NCBI RefSeq assembly: GCF_000720475.1 | Contig: NZ_JOAP01000003.1 | Location: 186,001-250,000, forward strand | Direction: 5' to 3' | Source of the DNA: Streptomyces aureocirculatus | GTDB taxonomy: Bacteria; Actinomycetota; Actinomycetes; Streptomycetales; Streptomycetaceae | Length of the DNA: 64,000 nt | In this document: in pieces, positions 8,485 through 16,983 of the stretch | How the letters are laid out: each line of letters starts with the position of its first letter | How positions within the stretch are numbered: the first letter of the stretch is position 1 | Notes under the pieces: generated by a model | What the model was told of the DNA's origin: nothing | What the model saw: the letters and a program-made list of their open reading frames with translations, nothing else | Database searches by the model: none | Program-made: the position numbers and the translations under genes

Positions 8485-9075
8485 TCAAGACCTTCCCGAC
8501 GCTCCGTACCGCTGGGCGATGGCCGCGCGGGCCGCCACCGCCGCCGCGGCCCGCGCCGCGGGCGACTGCGCCAGATACGCGACGGCCTTGCGCAGCGATC
8601 CTTCCTGCGACGGATGGTACGACCGCCGCAGATAGCGGGGTACGGCCGCGCCGAGCTCCCGCCAGGCGGGCAACAGGCCCCTGCCGACCGCTCTGTTGTA
8701 CTGCCCTAGGGACAGCCGCAGTTGTCCGGCCAGGCGCGGGTCGTGCCGGATCAGATAGGTGCTGCCCCAGATCCACAGGTAGTCGGCCGTCTCCAGGCGT
8801 TGCGCCGTCAGGTGGTCGAGGACGTGCGCGTGCTGCACGCTGTGCGTGGCCTCCTGGCCCATGAAGCCCTTCACGTCCGTCAGCAGGACCGGGTCGGTGA
8901 CCAGCGGCAGGCCCTCCTTGAACACCTTCACGAACCACCGCTCCCCCGCAGGGAGCAGCAGGTGCAGGACGTTGATGACGTGCGTGGCCGTGGGCTCGTC
9001 GGGTATCCAGTGCAGCGGTGTCCCGTCCCAGTCGAACGAGACGCGGCGGGGCACTATCGCGTGGTGATCGCTCAC
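8485..9075 (-). CDS. Putative metal-dependent hydrolase (PF10118-type)
   Basis: 196 residues. Resembles the predicted metal-dependent hydrolase family found beside lipid-metabolism genes in actinobacteria; conserved-looking features are the N-terminal RRVSFDW, LPAGERWFVKVF, and the acidic/His block GQEATHSVQHAH, plausible di-metal ligands as in ferritin-like helical hydrolases or desaturases. GTG start at 9075 overlaps the stop of the upstream EphD-like gene as GTGA, so the two are translationally coupled. The substrate is unknown; the neighbours suggest an acyl or lipid substrate (inference). Confidence 0.75.
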   Translation of the reverse strand: MSDHHAIVPRRVSFDWDGTPLHWIPDEPTATHVINVLHLLLPAGERWFVKVFKEGLPLVTDPVLLTDVKGFMGQEATHSVQHAHVLDHLTAQRLETADYLWIWGSTYLIRHDPRLAGQLRLSLGQYNRAVGRGLLPAWRELGAAVPRYLRRSYHPSQEGSLRKAVAYLAQSPAARAAAAVAARAAIAQRYGASGRS

Positions 9076-10853
9076 AGTGGTGGCTCCAGTCGGGCTATCG
9101 CGCGCAGGGCCTTGGGTGTGAAGCGGGACATCAGATGGGCGCCGCGTGCCTCCGGGGTGACGGGCACGACGGCCTGATTGCGGACGACGGCGCGCAGCAC
9201 GGCGTCGGCGACTTTCTCCGGCGGGTAGTTCCGCAGGCCGTAGAGGCGGCTGGACTTCTTCTGGCGGCGCTTCTCCTCGTCGGCGGAGACACCGGCGAAG
9301 CGGGTGGTCGCCGTGATGTTCGTGTTCACGAAGCCCGGGCAGATCGCCGAGACGCCGATGCCCTGCCCGGCGAGCTCGGCGCGCAGGCACTCGCTGAGCA
9401 TCAGGACCGCGGCCTTCGACGTGCTGTACGCGGGGAGGGCCTTGGAGGGCTGGAAGGCCGCGGCGGACGCCGTGTTCACGATGTGGCCGCCCTGACCGCG
9501 CTCGGCCATCTGCCGCCCGAAGAGGCGGCAGCCGTGGATCACACCCCACAGATTGACGTCGAGGACCTTCTTCCAGTCCTCGGTGCTGGTGTCGAGAAAC
9601 GAACCGGAGAGGCCGATGCCCGCGTTGTTCACCAGGACGTCCACCACGCCGTACTCCGTGGCGACCTTCTCGGCGAGTTTCTCCATGGCCTGCTCGTCGC
9701 TGACGTCGACCGTCTCGGGCCAGGCCGCCGGGGCGCCGACGAGGCGGGACAGCTCCGCGGTGCGCGCGGCGGCCTCCGCGTCCCGGTCGACGGCGACCAC
9801 CCGCGCGCCCGCCTCGGCGAACGCGAACGCCGTGGCCCGCCCGATGCCGCTGCCCGCGCCCGTGACGAGGACCAGTTGGCCCGCGAACCGCTCGGCGTGC
9901 CTGCCGGGAGCCGGGGCCGCCGCGCTCGCCGGGACGGCGGGACCGCCGTCCTCGTGCGCCGTGACGAACTCCGTGATCCACGCGGTGAGCTGGTCCGGGC
10001 GGGTGCGCGGCACCCAGTGCTTGGCGGGGAGCGTGCGCCGGGTCAACCGCGGTGCCCATCGGCCGAGGTCGTCGTAGAGCCTCTCGGAGAGAAAGATGTC
10101 GCCGGACGGGACGATGAGCTGCACGGGGGCGTGGGCGTACGCGTCGGGGCGCGGCCTGCGCAGCCGGGAACGAACGTTGTCGCGGTAGAGCCAGGCGCCG
10201 TGTGCCGCGTCCGACGGCAGCGACAGCGTGGGATAGCCGTCCGCGGGGACCTTCTCCAGGCGCCGCAGGAGCTTCGGCCAGCGCTTGCCGAGCGGGCCGC
10301 GCCAGGCCAGTTCGGGAAGGACGGGGGTGTGCAGCATGTACACGTACCAGGACTTGGCGCCCTGGTTGATGAGCTGGGCGGCCCTGCGCGGTGTGGGCCG
10401 GGACACACGCTTCTTGATCCAGTGCCCGAAGTGATCGAGGGAAGGGCCCGACATCGACGTGAAGGAGGCGATGCGCCCCTGCGTCCGCTCGACCGTCACG
10501 AACTCCCAGCCCTGCACCGAACCCCAGTCGTGGCCCACCAGATGCACCGGCTCGTCGGGGCTGACGGCGTCGGCGACGGCGAGGAAGTCGTCGGTCAGCT
10601 TCTCCAGCGTGAAGCCGCCCCGCAGCGGCTTCGGCGCCGTCGAGCTGCCGTGCCCGCGCACGTCGTACAACACCACGTGGAAGCGGTCCGCGAGGCGGAC
10701 GGCGACCTCGGACCACACCTCCTTGGAGTCCGGATAGCCGTGCACAAGCAGCACCGTGGGCCGCGTGGCGTCCCCCAGCTCGGCGACGCACAGCTCCACG
10801 CCGCCCGTACGCACCCAGCGCTCACGCGCACCCAGAAGATCGACGGTGGTCAT
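9072..10853 (-). CDS. EphD-like fusion: alpha/beta hydrolase (epoxide-hydrolase type) plus short-chain dehydrogenase
   Basis: 593 residues with two enzymes in one chain. Residues about 15-285 are an alpha/beta hydrolase: HGYPDSKEVW, nucleophile elbow HDWGSV with Asp as in epoxide hydrolases, and a late HW motif (AKHWVPR). Residues about 310-590 are a classical SDR: cofactor motif TGAGSGIG, NNAG, and catalytic Ser...YxxxK (NTASAAAF, YSTSKAA). The same order occurs in mycobacterial EphD, linked to mycolic acid modification; Streptomyces lacks mycolates, so the substrate here must differ. ATG at 10853 overlaps the previous stop (ATGA). The reading frame runs open further upstream inside the neighbouring gene, but that part is not coding. 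Confidence 0.88.
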   Translation of the reverse strand: MTTVDLLGARERWVRTGGVELCVAELGDATRPTVLLVHGYPDSKEVWSEVAVRLADRFHVVLYDVRGHGSSTAPKPLRGGFTLEKLTDDFLAVADAVSPDEPVHLVGHDWGSVQGWEFVTVERTQGRIASFTSMSGPSLDHFGHWIKKRVSRPTPRRAAQLINQGAKSWYVYMLHTPVLPELAWRGPLGKRWPKLLRRLEKVPADGYPTLSLPSDAAHGAWLYRDNVRSRLRRPRPDAYAHAPVQLIVPSGDIFLSERLYDDLGRWAPRLTRRTLPAKHWVPRTRPDQLTAWITEFVTAHEDGGPAVPASAAAPAPGRHAERFAGQLVLVTGAGSGIGRATAFAFAEAGARVVAVDRDAEAAARTAELSRLVGAPAAWPETVDVSDEQAMEKLAEKVATEYGVVDVLVNNAGIGLSGSFLDTSTEDWKKVLDVNLWGVIHGCRLFGRQMAERGQGGHIVNTASAAAFQPSKALPAYSTSKAAVLMLSECLRAELAGQGIGVSAICPGFVNTNITATTRFAGVSADEEKRRQKKSSRLYGLRNYPPEKVADAVLRAVVRNQAVVPVTPEARGAHLMSRFTPKALRAIARLEPPL

Positions 10854-11713
10854 GCGGCAGCCCTTTCCTCGGCCCAGCGCCGCACATGCGGCAGATCGTC
10901 GTCCAGCCAGAAGGCGCTCTGCTCGGGGTCCGCGGAGTCGGTGACGACCAGGATCTCCTCGAACTTCGCGCCCGTACCGCGGAATCCCAGATGGGGCTCG
11001 ACCGCCCAGAGGCCGGGCCGCGGCGGGTGGTCGGAGAACTTGTACGGCGACCACAGCGGGGACCAGCCGTCCCGGTGGCCGTGCAGCGCGTCGCTCGCCA
11101 GGCCCTTCAGGGACTGCGTGCCGAACCCGAAGACGTGCGGCGAGAGGCGGCGCTCCTTGACGCGGTCCACCTTGTGCGCGATGACGCCGAAGGGATACGC
11201 GCGATGGCGGTTGGCATACCCCTGGCGGACCATGAGGCGGTCCACGCTCTCGTAGATCTCCCGGAGCGGGCGGCGCTCGCGCACCTCCCGCAGGATCAGC
11301 TCGCGGTGCGCCTCCAGGTCCGCGAGCAGCTTGTCGTGCAGGGGATTCAGACCGAGGCAGCCGGCATAGCCGATGTCCGCCGTGAAGCCGTCGAGGACCG
11401 GCGCCATGTCGAGGATGAAGGGCATCCCCGGTTCGAGGCGGCGGTTGGTCGGGAAGAACTGGAGCGGTATGCGGAAGTTCACGAAGGCCGTGCGGTCCCC
11501 GAACCAGGCGAAGGGCAGATGGAACCAGTCCCGCACGCCCCGCGCACGCAGCCACTCGCGCTGCATCCGCGCCGCCTCGCGCTCCGTCACCCCCGGCTTG
11601 AGCTGGGCGGCTACCGCTTCCGCACATGCGTACGCGAGGGTCTGCACCCGCTGGAACCCCCGCAGCTCCGCTGAGAGCTCACCGTTCACCGCACCCTCCA
11701 CCGCTGAGGTCAT
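10850..11713 (-). CDS. M24-family (creatinase/aminopeptidase fold) protein
   Basis: 287 residues. Pita-bread-fold features: FILDMAPVLDGFTADIGYAG supplies the two Asp metal ligands of the M24 family, later RAYPFGVIAHKV has the conserved His position, and WAVEPHLGFRGTGAKFEEILVVT carries the two Glu positions. Homologues may be Xaa-Pro peptidases or non-peptidase hydrolases. It is the first gene of the operon M24 / EphD-like / metal hydrolase / MerR; its stop overlaps the next start. ATG at 11713 is preferred over the open frame to 11836 because the extension covers the probable promoter and an operator-like palindrome. Confidence 0.8.
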   Translation of the reverse strand: MTSAVEGAVNGELSAELRGFQRVQTLAYACAEAVAAQLKPGVTEREAARMQREWLRARGVRDWFHLPFAWFGDRTAFVNFRIPLQFFPTNRRLEPGMPFILDMAPVLDGFTADIGYAGCLGLNPLHDKLLADLEAHRELILREVRERRPLREIYESVDRLMVRQGYANRHRAYPFGVIAHKVDRVKERRLSPHVFGFGTQSLKGLASDALHGHRDGWSPLWSPYKFSDHPPRPGLWAVEPHLGFRGTGAKFEEILVVTDSADPEQSAFWLDDDLPHVRRWAEERAAA

Positions 11714-11795
11714 GCCACCGTCCGTCCGCCGTCTCCGCCATGCCGGGCCGCCGCACACCGCTGTGCCGACGTCCGTCTCCGTACGCGTTCGTAAC

Positions 11796-11817
11796 TTGAC
11801 ACTGATGAATGTGACAA
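11796..11817 (-). promoter_or_regulatory. Operator-like inverted repeat upstream of the MerR-linked operon
   Basis: TTGACAC, 8-nt spacer, GTGACAA: 7-bp arms with one non-complementary position. The reverse strand gives a possible -35 (TTGTCA) with a weak -10 (TTACGA) 17 bp downstream, about 75 bp before the M24 start codon. Position and symmetry fit a binding site for the operon's MerR protein (inference). Confidence 0.4.
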
Positions 11818-12029
11818 TGCCTGGCGGCTGCGTCAATAGGTCTGCGCGACATGTGCGCGACCCTGCGGGACAGATCCGGGAGTTCCCTGAGGGAGCCTGG
11901 GGACTCGACTTCCGTCGGCCTCGGGGTCGACTTCCGGACGACCCCTACGGGCCCGTAATACTCGAGAGTGACGTCGGACCGGGTCTCAGGGCTGACGCCC
12001 GCTGTGGCCCGCGCCACTAGGTTCGAAAC

Positions 12030-13109
12030 GTGACTGTGATCGCGACCGAAAGCCTGAGCAAGCGGTTCCCGAGGGTGACCGCGCTTGACCGGCTCTCCAT
12101 GGATATCGGGCCCGGTGTGACCGGACTCGTCGGAGCCAACGGAGCCGGCAAGTCCACACTGATCAAGATCCTGCTGGGTCTGTCCCCCGCCACGGAGGGC
12201 CACGCGGCCGTGCTCGGCCTCGACGTCGCCACCAGCGGCGGCCAGATCCGCGAGCGCGTCGGCTACATGCCCGAACACGACTGCCTGCCGCCCGACGTCT
12301 CGGCCACCGAGTTCGTCGTCCACATGGCGCGCATGTCGGGCCTGCCGCCGGCCGCCGCGCGCGAGCGCACCGCGGACACCCTGCGCCACGTCGGTCTCTA
12401 CGAAGAGCGCTACCGCCCCATCGGCGGCTACTCGACCGGCATGAAGCAGCGCGTGAAGCTCGCCCAGGCCCTCGTCCACGACCCGCAGTTGGTCTTCCTC
12501 GACGAGCCCACCAACGGCCTCGACCCGGCGGGCCGCGACGAGATGCTCGGCCTGATCCGGCGCGTGCACACCGACTTCGGGATCTCGGTTCTCGTCACCT
12601 CGCACCTCCTGGGCGAACTGGAGCGCACCTGCGACCACGTCGTCGTCATCGACGGCGGCAAGCTCCTGCGCTCCAGCTCCACCACGGACTTCACCCAGAG
12701 CACCACGACGGTGGCCGTGGAGGTCACCGACAACGACACCCACCCCGACGGCACCACCGCCCTCCGCGAGGCCCTGGCGGCCCGCGGCGTGGCCACGCAC
12801 GACGACGGCGGCGGACTGCCCGGCGCCGGACACACCGTGCTGCTCGAAGCGGAGAGCGAGGAGACCTACGACCTGCTGCGGGACGTGGTGGCCGAACTCG
12901 GCCTCGGTCTCGTGCGGATGGAACAGCGCAGGCACCACATAGCGGAGGTCTTCCGCGCCCACGACGAACAGGCCGCACAGGGCGAGCCGGAGGCGGCCCC
13001 CGGCGCGGCCCCCGAGCCCGCCGCCAGGAACGCCACCGCGGCGACCGCGGCGGCACCGGCCACCGCGGCGGCCGCCGAGCAGACGGGAGGCGGCCGCGAT
13101 GCCCGCTGA
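12030..13109 (+). CDS. ABC transporter ATP-binding protein (first pair)
   Basis: 359 residues. ATPase domain at residues 1-220: Walker A GANGAGKST, signature YSTGMKQRVKLAQAL, Walker B LVFLDEPTNGLD, H-loop TSHLL. The C-terminal 60 residues are Ala/Pro/Glu-rich low-complexity sequence of unknown role, absent from the second ATPase. GTG start at 12030. The last 11 bp overlap the permease start, so the two are coupled. ABC-2-type exporters of this layout may export antibiotics, lipids or peptides or serve in self-protection; the substrate is not identifiable. Confidence 0.88.
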   Translation: MTVIATESLSKRFPRVTALDRLSMDIGPGVTGLVGANGAGKSTLIKILLGLSPATEGHAAVLGLDVATSGGQIRERVGYMPEHDCLPPDVSATEFVVHMARMSGLPPAAARERTADTLRHVGLYEERYRPIGGYSTGMKQRVKLAQALVHDPQLVFLDEPTNGLDPAGRDEMLGLIRRVHTDFGISVLVTSHLLGELERTCDHVVVIDGGKLLRSSSTTDFTQSTTTVAVEVTDNDTHPDGTTALREALAARGVATHDDGGGLPGAGHTVLLEAESEETYDLLRDVVAELGLGLVRMEQRRHHIAEVFRAHDEQAAQGEPEAAPGAAPEPAARNATAATAAAPATAAAAEQTGGGRDAR

Positions 13110-13980
13110 CTCCACCCAGATCCACAACATCGGCTACCGCCACTACGACGGCCAGCGCCTCGGCCGCGCCTACGCCACCCGCTCCCTGTTCTCACAGAGC
13201 CTGCGCGGCGCCTACGGGCTCGGCCGCTCGGCCAAGTCCAAGGTCCTGCCGATGATCCTCTTCGGGGTCATGTGCGCCCCCGCGCTGATCATGGTCGCGG
13301 TCGCGGTGGCCACCAAGGCCAACGACCTGCCCGTGGACTACACGCGCTACGCCATCGTCCTCCAGGCCGTCATCAGCCTCTACCTGGCCGCCCAGGCCCC
13401 ACAGACCGTCTCCAGGGACCTGCGGTTCAAGACCGTGCCCCTGTACTTCTCCCGACCCATCGAACGCGTCGACTACGTACGCGCGAAGTTCGCGGCACTC
13501 TCCAGCGCGCTGTTCATCCTGACGGCCGCGCCCCTGATCGTGCTCTACGTAGGAGCACTGCTCGCCAAACTGGACTTCGCCGACCAGACGAAGGGATTCG
13601 CCCAAGGACTGGTCTCCGTGGCTCTGCTCTCCGTGCTGTTCTCCGGGATCGCGCTGCTCATCTCGGCGGTCACCCCGCGCCGCGGCCTCGGCATCGCCGC
13701 CGTCATCGCCGTTCTGACCATCACCTTCGGGGCGGTGTCCACCGTCCAGGCGATCGCGCACGAACAGGGCAGCGACAGCGCCATCAGTTGGCTCGGCCTG
13801 TTCTCGCCGATCACTCTCATCGACGGCGTGCAGACCGCCTTCCTCGGAGCCACGTCCGCCTTCCCGGGGCAGGAGGGCCCCTCGGCCGGCACGGGCGTCG
13901 TGTACGTCCTCGTCGTCCTCGCCCTCATCGCGGGCAGCTACGCGGGCCTGATGCGCCGCTACCGGAAGGCAGGGCTCTGA
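13099..13980 (+). CDS. ABC-2-type transporter permease (first pair)
   Basis: 293-residue membrane protein. After a soluble N-terminus with YRHYDGQRLG, about six hydrophobic segments follow (around residues 50-70, 90-110, 135-160, 175-200, 205-225 and a final one ending VLVVLALIAGSYAGL). LYFSRPIERVDYVRAKF is a typical ABC-2 cytoplasmic coupling loop. Overlaps the preceding ATPase gene. Works with that ATPase as a four-gene export system together with the next pair. Confidence 0.85.
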   Translation: MPADSTQIHNIGYRHYDGQRLGRAYATRSLFSQSLRGAYGLGRSAKSKVLPMILFGVMCAPALIMVAVAVATKANDLPVDYTRYAIVLQAVISLYLAAQAPQTVSRDLRFKTVPLYFSRPIERVDYVRAKFAALSSALFILTAAPLIVLYVGALLAKLDFADQTKGFAQGLVSVALLSVLFSGIALLISAVTPRRGLGIAAVIAVLTITFGAVSTVQAIAHEQGSDSAISWLGLFSPITLIDGVQTAFLGATSAFPGQEGPSAGTGVVYVLVVLALIAGSYAGLMRRYRKAGL

Positions 13981-14033
13981 GCCATGGCCCACCCGTCGCC
14001 CACCACCACCCTTCCAAGGAACGGGCTGCGCCC

Positions 14034-14945
14034 ATGAGTTCTCTCACCATCGACCACGTCTCCCGCTGGTTCGGCAACGTCGTGGCGGTCAACGACATCA
14101 CCATGACCATCAGCCCCGGAGTCACCGGTCTGCTCGGCCCGAACGGTGCGGGGAAGTCCACCCTCATCAGCATGATGGGTGGTTTCCTCGCCCCCTCCAC
14201 GGGCAGCGTCACCCTCGACGGCCGGCCGACCTGGCGCAACGAGACGATCTACAAGCACCTCGGCATCGTCCCCGAGCGTGAGGGGATGTACGACTTCCTC
14301 ACCGGCCGCGAGTTCGTCGTGGCCAACGCCGAGTTGCACGGCCTGGGCAAGAAGGCCGCCCAGCACGCCCTCGCCACGGTGGAGATGGAGTACGCGCAGG
14401 ACCGCAAGATCTCGACGTACTCCAAGGGCATGCGGCAGCGCGTGAAGATGGCCTCCGCCCTCGTCCACGAACCGTCCGTGCTGCTGCTCGACGAGCCCTT
14501 CAACGGCATGGACCCGCGCCAGCGCATGCAGCTCATGGAGCTCCTGCGCACCATGGGCGAAGAGGGCCGCACCGTGCTCTTCTCCTCGCACATCCTCGAA
14601 GAGGTCGAACAACTCGCCTCCCACATCGAGGTGATCGTCGCCGGGCGCCACGCGGCCAGCGGCGACTTCCGCAGGATCCGCCGCCTGATGACGGACCGGC
14701 CGCACCGCTACCTGGTGCGCTCCAGCGACGACCGCGCGCTCGCCGCCGTCCTCATCGCCGACCCGTCGACCGCGGGCATCGAAGTCGACCTCGAAGAGGG
14801 CGCACTGCGCGTCCAGGCCGTCGACTTCGGCCGCTTCACCACCCTGTTGCCACGCATCGCCCGCGAACACGGCATCCGGCTCCTGACCGTCTCGCCCTCG
14901 GACGAGTCGCTCGAGTCGGTCTTCTCCTACCTCGTCGCGGCCTGA
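14034..14945 (+). CDS. ABC transporter ATP-binding protein (second pair)
   Basis: 303 residues. Walker A GPNGAGKST, signature YSKGMRQRVKMASAL, Walker B VLLLDEPFNGMD, H-loop SSHIL; a C-terminal domain of about 85 residues follows (RYLVRSSDDRALAAVL). ATG at 14034 is preceded by AAGGAA 15-20 nt upstream. It lies 53 bp after the first permease and 11 bp before the second, so all four genes are probably one transcript. Similarity between the two ATPases suggests duplication. Confidence 0.88.
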   Translation: MSSLTIDHVSRWFGNVVAVNDITMTISPGVTGLLGPNGAGKSTLISMMGGFLAPSTGSVTLDGRPTWRNETIYKHLGIVPEREGMYDFLTGREFVVANAELHGLGKKAAQHALATVEMEYAQDRKISTYSKGMRQRVKMASALVHEPSVLLLDEPFNGMDPRQRMQLMELLRTMGEEGRTVLFSSHILEEVEQLASHIEVIVAGRHAASGDFRRIRRLMTDRPHRYLVRSSDDRALAAVLIADPSTAGIEVDLEEGALRVQAVDFGRFTTLLPRIAREHGIRLLTVSPSDESLESVFSYLVAA

Positions 14946-14956
14946 AGGGAGCCATC

Positions 14957-15679
14957 GTGTACGACCCCACTGTCGCCCGGCTCACCTACCGGGCCCTGCT
15001 CGGCCGCCGCCGGGCCCTCATCCTCTTCGCCCTGCCCCTGCTGCTCATCGTCATCTCCGTGGCGGTACGTGCCCTCAGCGGCGCCGACGACCAGGTCGCG
15101 TCCGACCTGCTCGGCGGCTTCGCCCTCGCCACGATGGTGCCGATCATCGGCGTCATCGCGGGCACCGGCGCGATCGGTCCCGAGATCGACGACGGCTCGG
15201 TGCTCTATCTGCTGTCCAAGCCGGTCAAACGGCCCACGATCATCGTCACCAAGCTGACCGTCGCGGTCGCCGTCACCATGGCGTTCTCGGCGCTCCCGAC
15301 CTTCGTCGCGGGCATGATCCTGAACGGCAACGGCCAGCAGGTCGCCGTCGCCTACACCATCGCCGCCCTGGTCTCGTCCATCGCGTACGCGGCGATCTTC
15401 CTGCTGCTCGGCACCATCACCCGGCACGCGGTGGTCTTCGGCCTCGTCTACGCCCTGGTGTGGGAGGCGCTCTTCGGGTCCCTCGTCGCCGGTGCCCGCA
15501 CGCTGAGCGTCCAGCAGTGGTCCCTCGCCGTCGCCCACAAGGCCGCGGACGGTGGTGACCTGGTCACCTCGGACGTGGGGCTGCCCGCCGCGGTGATCCT
15601 CCTGGCCGTGGTCACGGCCGGTGCCACCTGGTACGCGGGGCAGAAGCTGCGGACGCTGACGCTGGCCGGGGAGGAATAG
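14957..15679 (+). CDS. ABC-2-type transporter permease (second pair)
   Basis: 240 residues, GTG start. About six membrane segments; SVLYLLSKPVKRPTIIVTKL is the counterpart of the coupling loop in the first permease. Shorter than the first permease, lacking its N-terminal soluble stretch. Forms the exporter with the ATPase directly upstream. The operon ends here; the 464-bp gap that follows holds a large hairpin. Confidence 0.85.
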   Translation: MYDPTVARLTYRALLGRRRALILFALPLLLIVISVAVRALSGADDQVASDLLGGFALATMVPIIGVIAGTGAIGPEIDDGSVLYLLSKPVKRPTIIVTKLTVAVAVTMAFSALPTFVAGMILNGNGQQVAVAYTIAALVSSIAYAAIFLLLGTITRHAVVFGLVYALVWEALFGSLVAGARTLSVQQWSLAVAHKAADGGDLVTSDVGLPAAVILLAVVTAGATWYAGQKLRTLTLAGEE

Positions 15680-15703
15680 GCCGCTCCACCGGCGTTCACG
15701 GGG

Positions 15704-16005
15704 GTGGGGGCCCGGCCCCGGGGCGGGTGTGTGCGGGTGCTGCTGTCGGCTAAATTCGGTGGCGGTTCGCCGTGGGGGTCGGCAGAGTTGGGGGTGTCAC
15801 CGCGCCGGGTTCGTCCCGGTGCTCACCTTCTGGGAGTGGAGCCGACGGCGTCCCTTCGACGGTTCGTCGCGCTTCCGGCAGGGCGGTTCGGGGCGTGCTC
15901 CGGGGTAGTTAGTCACTCCGTGCGAGCGCGCTACGGGGGATCGCCCGGGGCGGCCGCTTCGAGCGCGCATCTTCGCTGCGCGGGCCGCCCACCCAACGTT
16001 GCGCC
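15704..16005. other. Structured non-coding stretch, possible interspersed element or ncRNA
   Basis: The gap between the ABC operon and the convergent HAD gene is long for this genome. A 111-codon open frame spans it, but its codon use, composition and lack of a ribosome site do not look coding. Short inverted repeats (GGCGGCC...GGCCGCC around 15950-15988) and a locally less GC-rich core (GGGGTAGTTAGTCACTCC, about 15903) suggest a structured element. No function can be named. Confidence 0.35.
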
Positions 16006-16054
16006 GGGCCGGGCCCGGGTCGCGGGAACGTTCCCGTGACCCCGGGCCCGGCCC
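16006..16054. terminator. Long hairpin between convergent genes
   Basis: A stem of about 24 bp runs from GGGCCGGGCCCGGG on the left to CCCGGGCCCGGCCC on the right, closing on AACGTT, with one bulged C and one G-T pair. It has no U-run, as is common for Streptomyces terminators. It can serve both the ABC operon and the HAD gene, which converge here. Confidence 0.6.
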
Positions 16055-16143
16055 TTGCGCGCGTCCACATCACGGGTGCCGTAGGCAGGGGCTGTGCCCA
16101 CAGGGGGCAGGGGCCGCCCGCCGTCGTGGGCTGAAAGGCCGTG

Positions 16144-16983
16144 TTACGGCAGGAGGCGTTCCAGGACCCGTGCGATGCCGTCCTCCTCGTTGGAGGACGT
16201 CACCTCGTCGGCCACAGCCTTGAGGTCCTCGTGGGCGTTGGCCATGGCCACGCCGTGTGCGGCCCAGGCGAACATCGGGATGTCGTTGGGCATGTCGCCG
16301 AAGGCGATGGTGCCCGCGGCCTGCACGCCGAGGCGGCGGGCCGCGATGGACAGGCCCGTCGCCTTCGTCAGGCCGAGCGGCAGGAGTTCCACTATTCCCT
16401 CGCCCGCCATCGTCACGCCGACGAGATCACCGGCGGTCTCCCGCGCCACGGCCGCCAGGGCGTCGTCGTCGAGCCCGGGATGCTGGACGTACACCTTGTT
16501 GAGCGGAGCGGCCCACAGATCCGCCACGTCCGTGAACGGGACGAAGGGGAGCGGGCCCTCCTGCACCACGTACCCGGGGCCGACCAGGACCTTGCCGTCC
16601 AGGCCGTCGCGGCTCGCGGCCAGCGCCAGCGGGCCGACCTCCGCCTCGATCTTGGCGAGGGCGAGCCCGGCGAGCTGCCGGTCCAGGGTCACGGAGGTCA
16701 GCAGGCGGTGCTCGCCCGCGTGATAGACCTGCGCGCCCTGCCCGCACACCGCGATCCCGCGGTAGCCGAGGTCGTCCAGGATGTGCCGGGTCCAGGCGAC
16801 GGAGCGGCCGGTCACGACGATGTGGGCCGCGCCCGCCGCGGTGGCCGCGGCGAGCGCGTCCCGGGTGCGCGCCGAGATCGTGTCGTCGGGGGACAGGAGC
16901 GTCCCGTCGAGGTCGGTCGCGACGAGCGGATACGGAAAGGCCGGTCCTGCGGTGCCGGTCGGGGCGGCGGGGGCGGTGCTCAC
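16144..16983 (-). CDS. HAD-superfamily (Cof-type) phosphatase
   Basis: 279 residues. Motif [15 protein letters not shown] near residue 24; motif II VVTGRS; motif [12 protein letters not shown]. Closely resembles the HAD protein at 5398-6264, so the window holds a paralogous pair. GTG at 16983 overlaps the serS stop as GTGA; longer open frames upstream lie inside serS. Coupling to serS is common in Streptomyces but the substrate is unknown. Confidence 0.87.
   Translation of the reverse strand: MSTAPAAPTGTAGPAFPYPLVATDLDGTLLSPDDTISARTRDALAAATAAGAAHIVVTGRSVAWTRHILDDLGYRGIAVCGQGAQVYHAGEHRLLTSVTLDRQLAGLALAKIEAEVGPLALAASRDGLDGKVLVGPGYVVQEGPLPFVPFTDVADLWAAPLNKVYVQHPGLDDDALAAVARETAGDLVGVTMAGEGIVELLPLGLTKATGLSIAARRLGVQAAGTIAFGDMPNDIPMFAWAAHGVAMANAHEDLKAVADEVTSSNEEDGIARVLERLLP

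Noticed and set aside
9018..11255. 745-codon plus-strand open frame across the MerR operon
   Set aside because: Antisense shadow of high-GC coding DNA without recognisable motifs.
10854..11627. N-terminal extension of the EphD-like frame upstream of 10853
   Set aside because: It lies inside the M24-like gene in another frame; the ATG at 10853 gives the normal hydrolase start and an ATGA overlap.
12030..15679. Antibiotic biosynthetic cluster around the ABC exporters
   Set aside because: No biosynthetic enzyme is adjacent; neighbours are housekeeping genes.
15704..16039. 111-codon plus-strand frame in the gap after the ABC operon
   Set aside because: No ribosome site, no domain, and it runs into a long hairpin; treated as a non-coding element instead.
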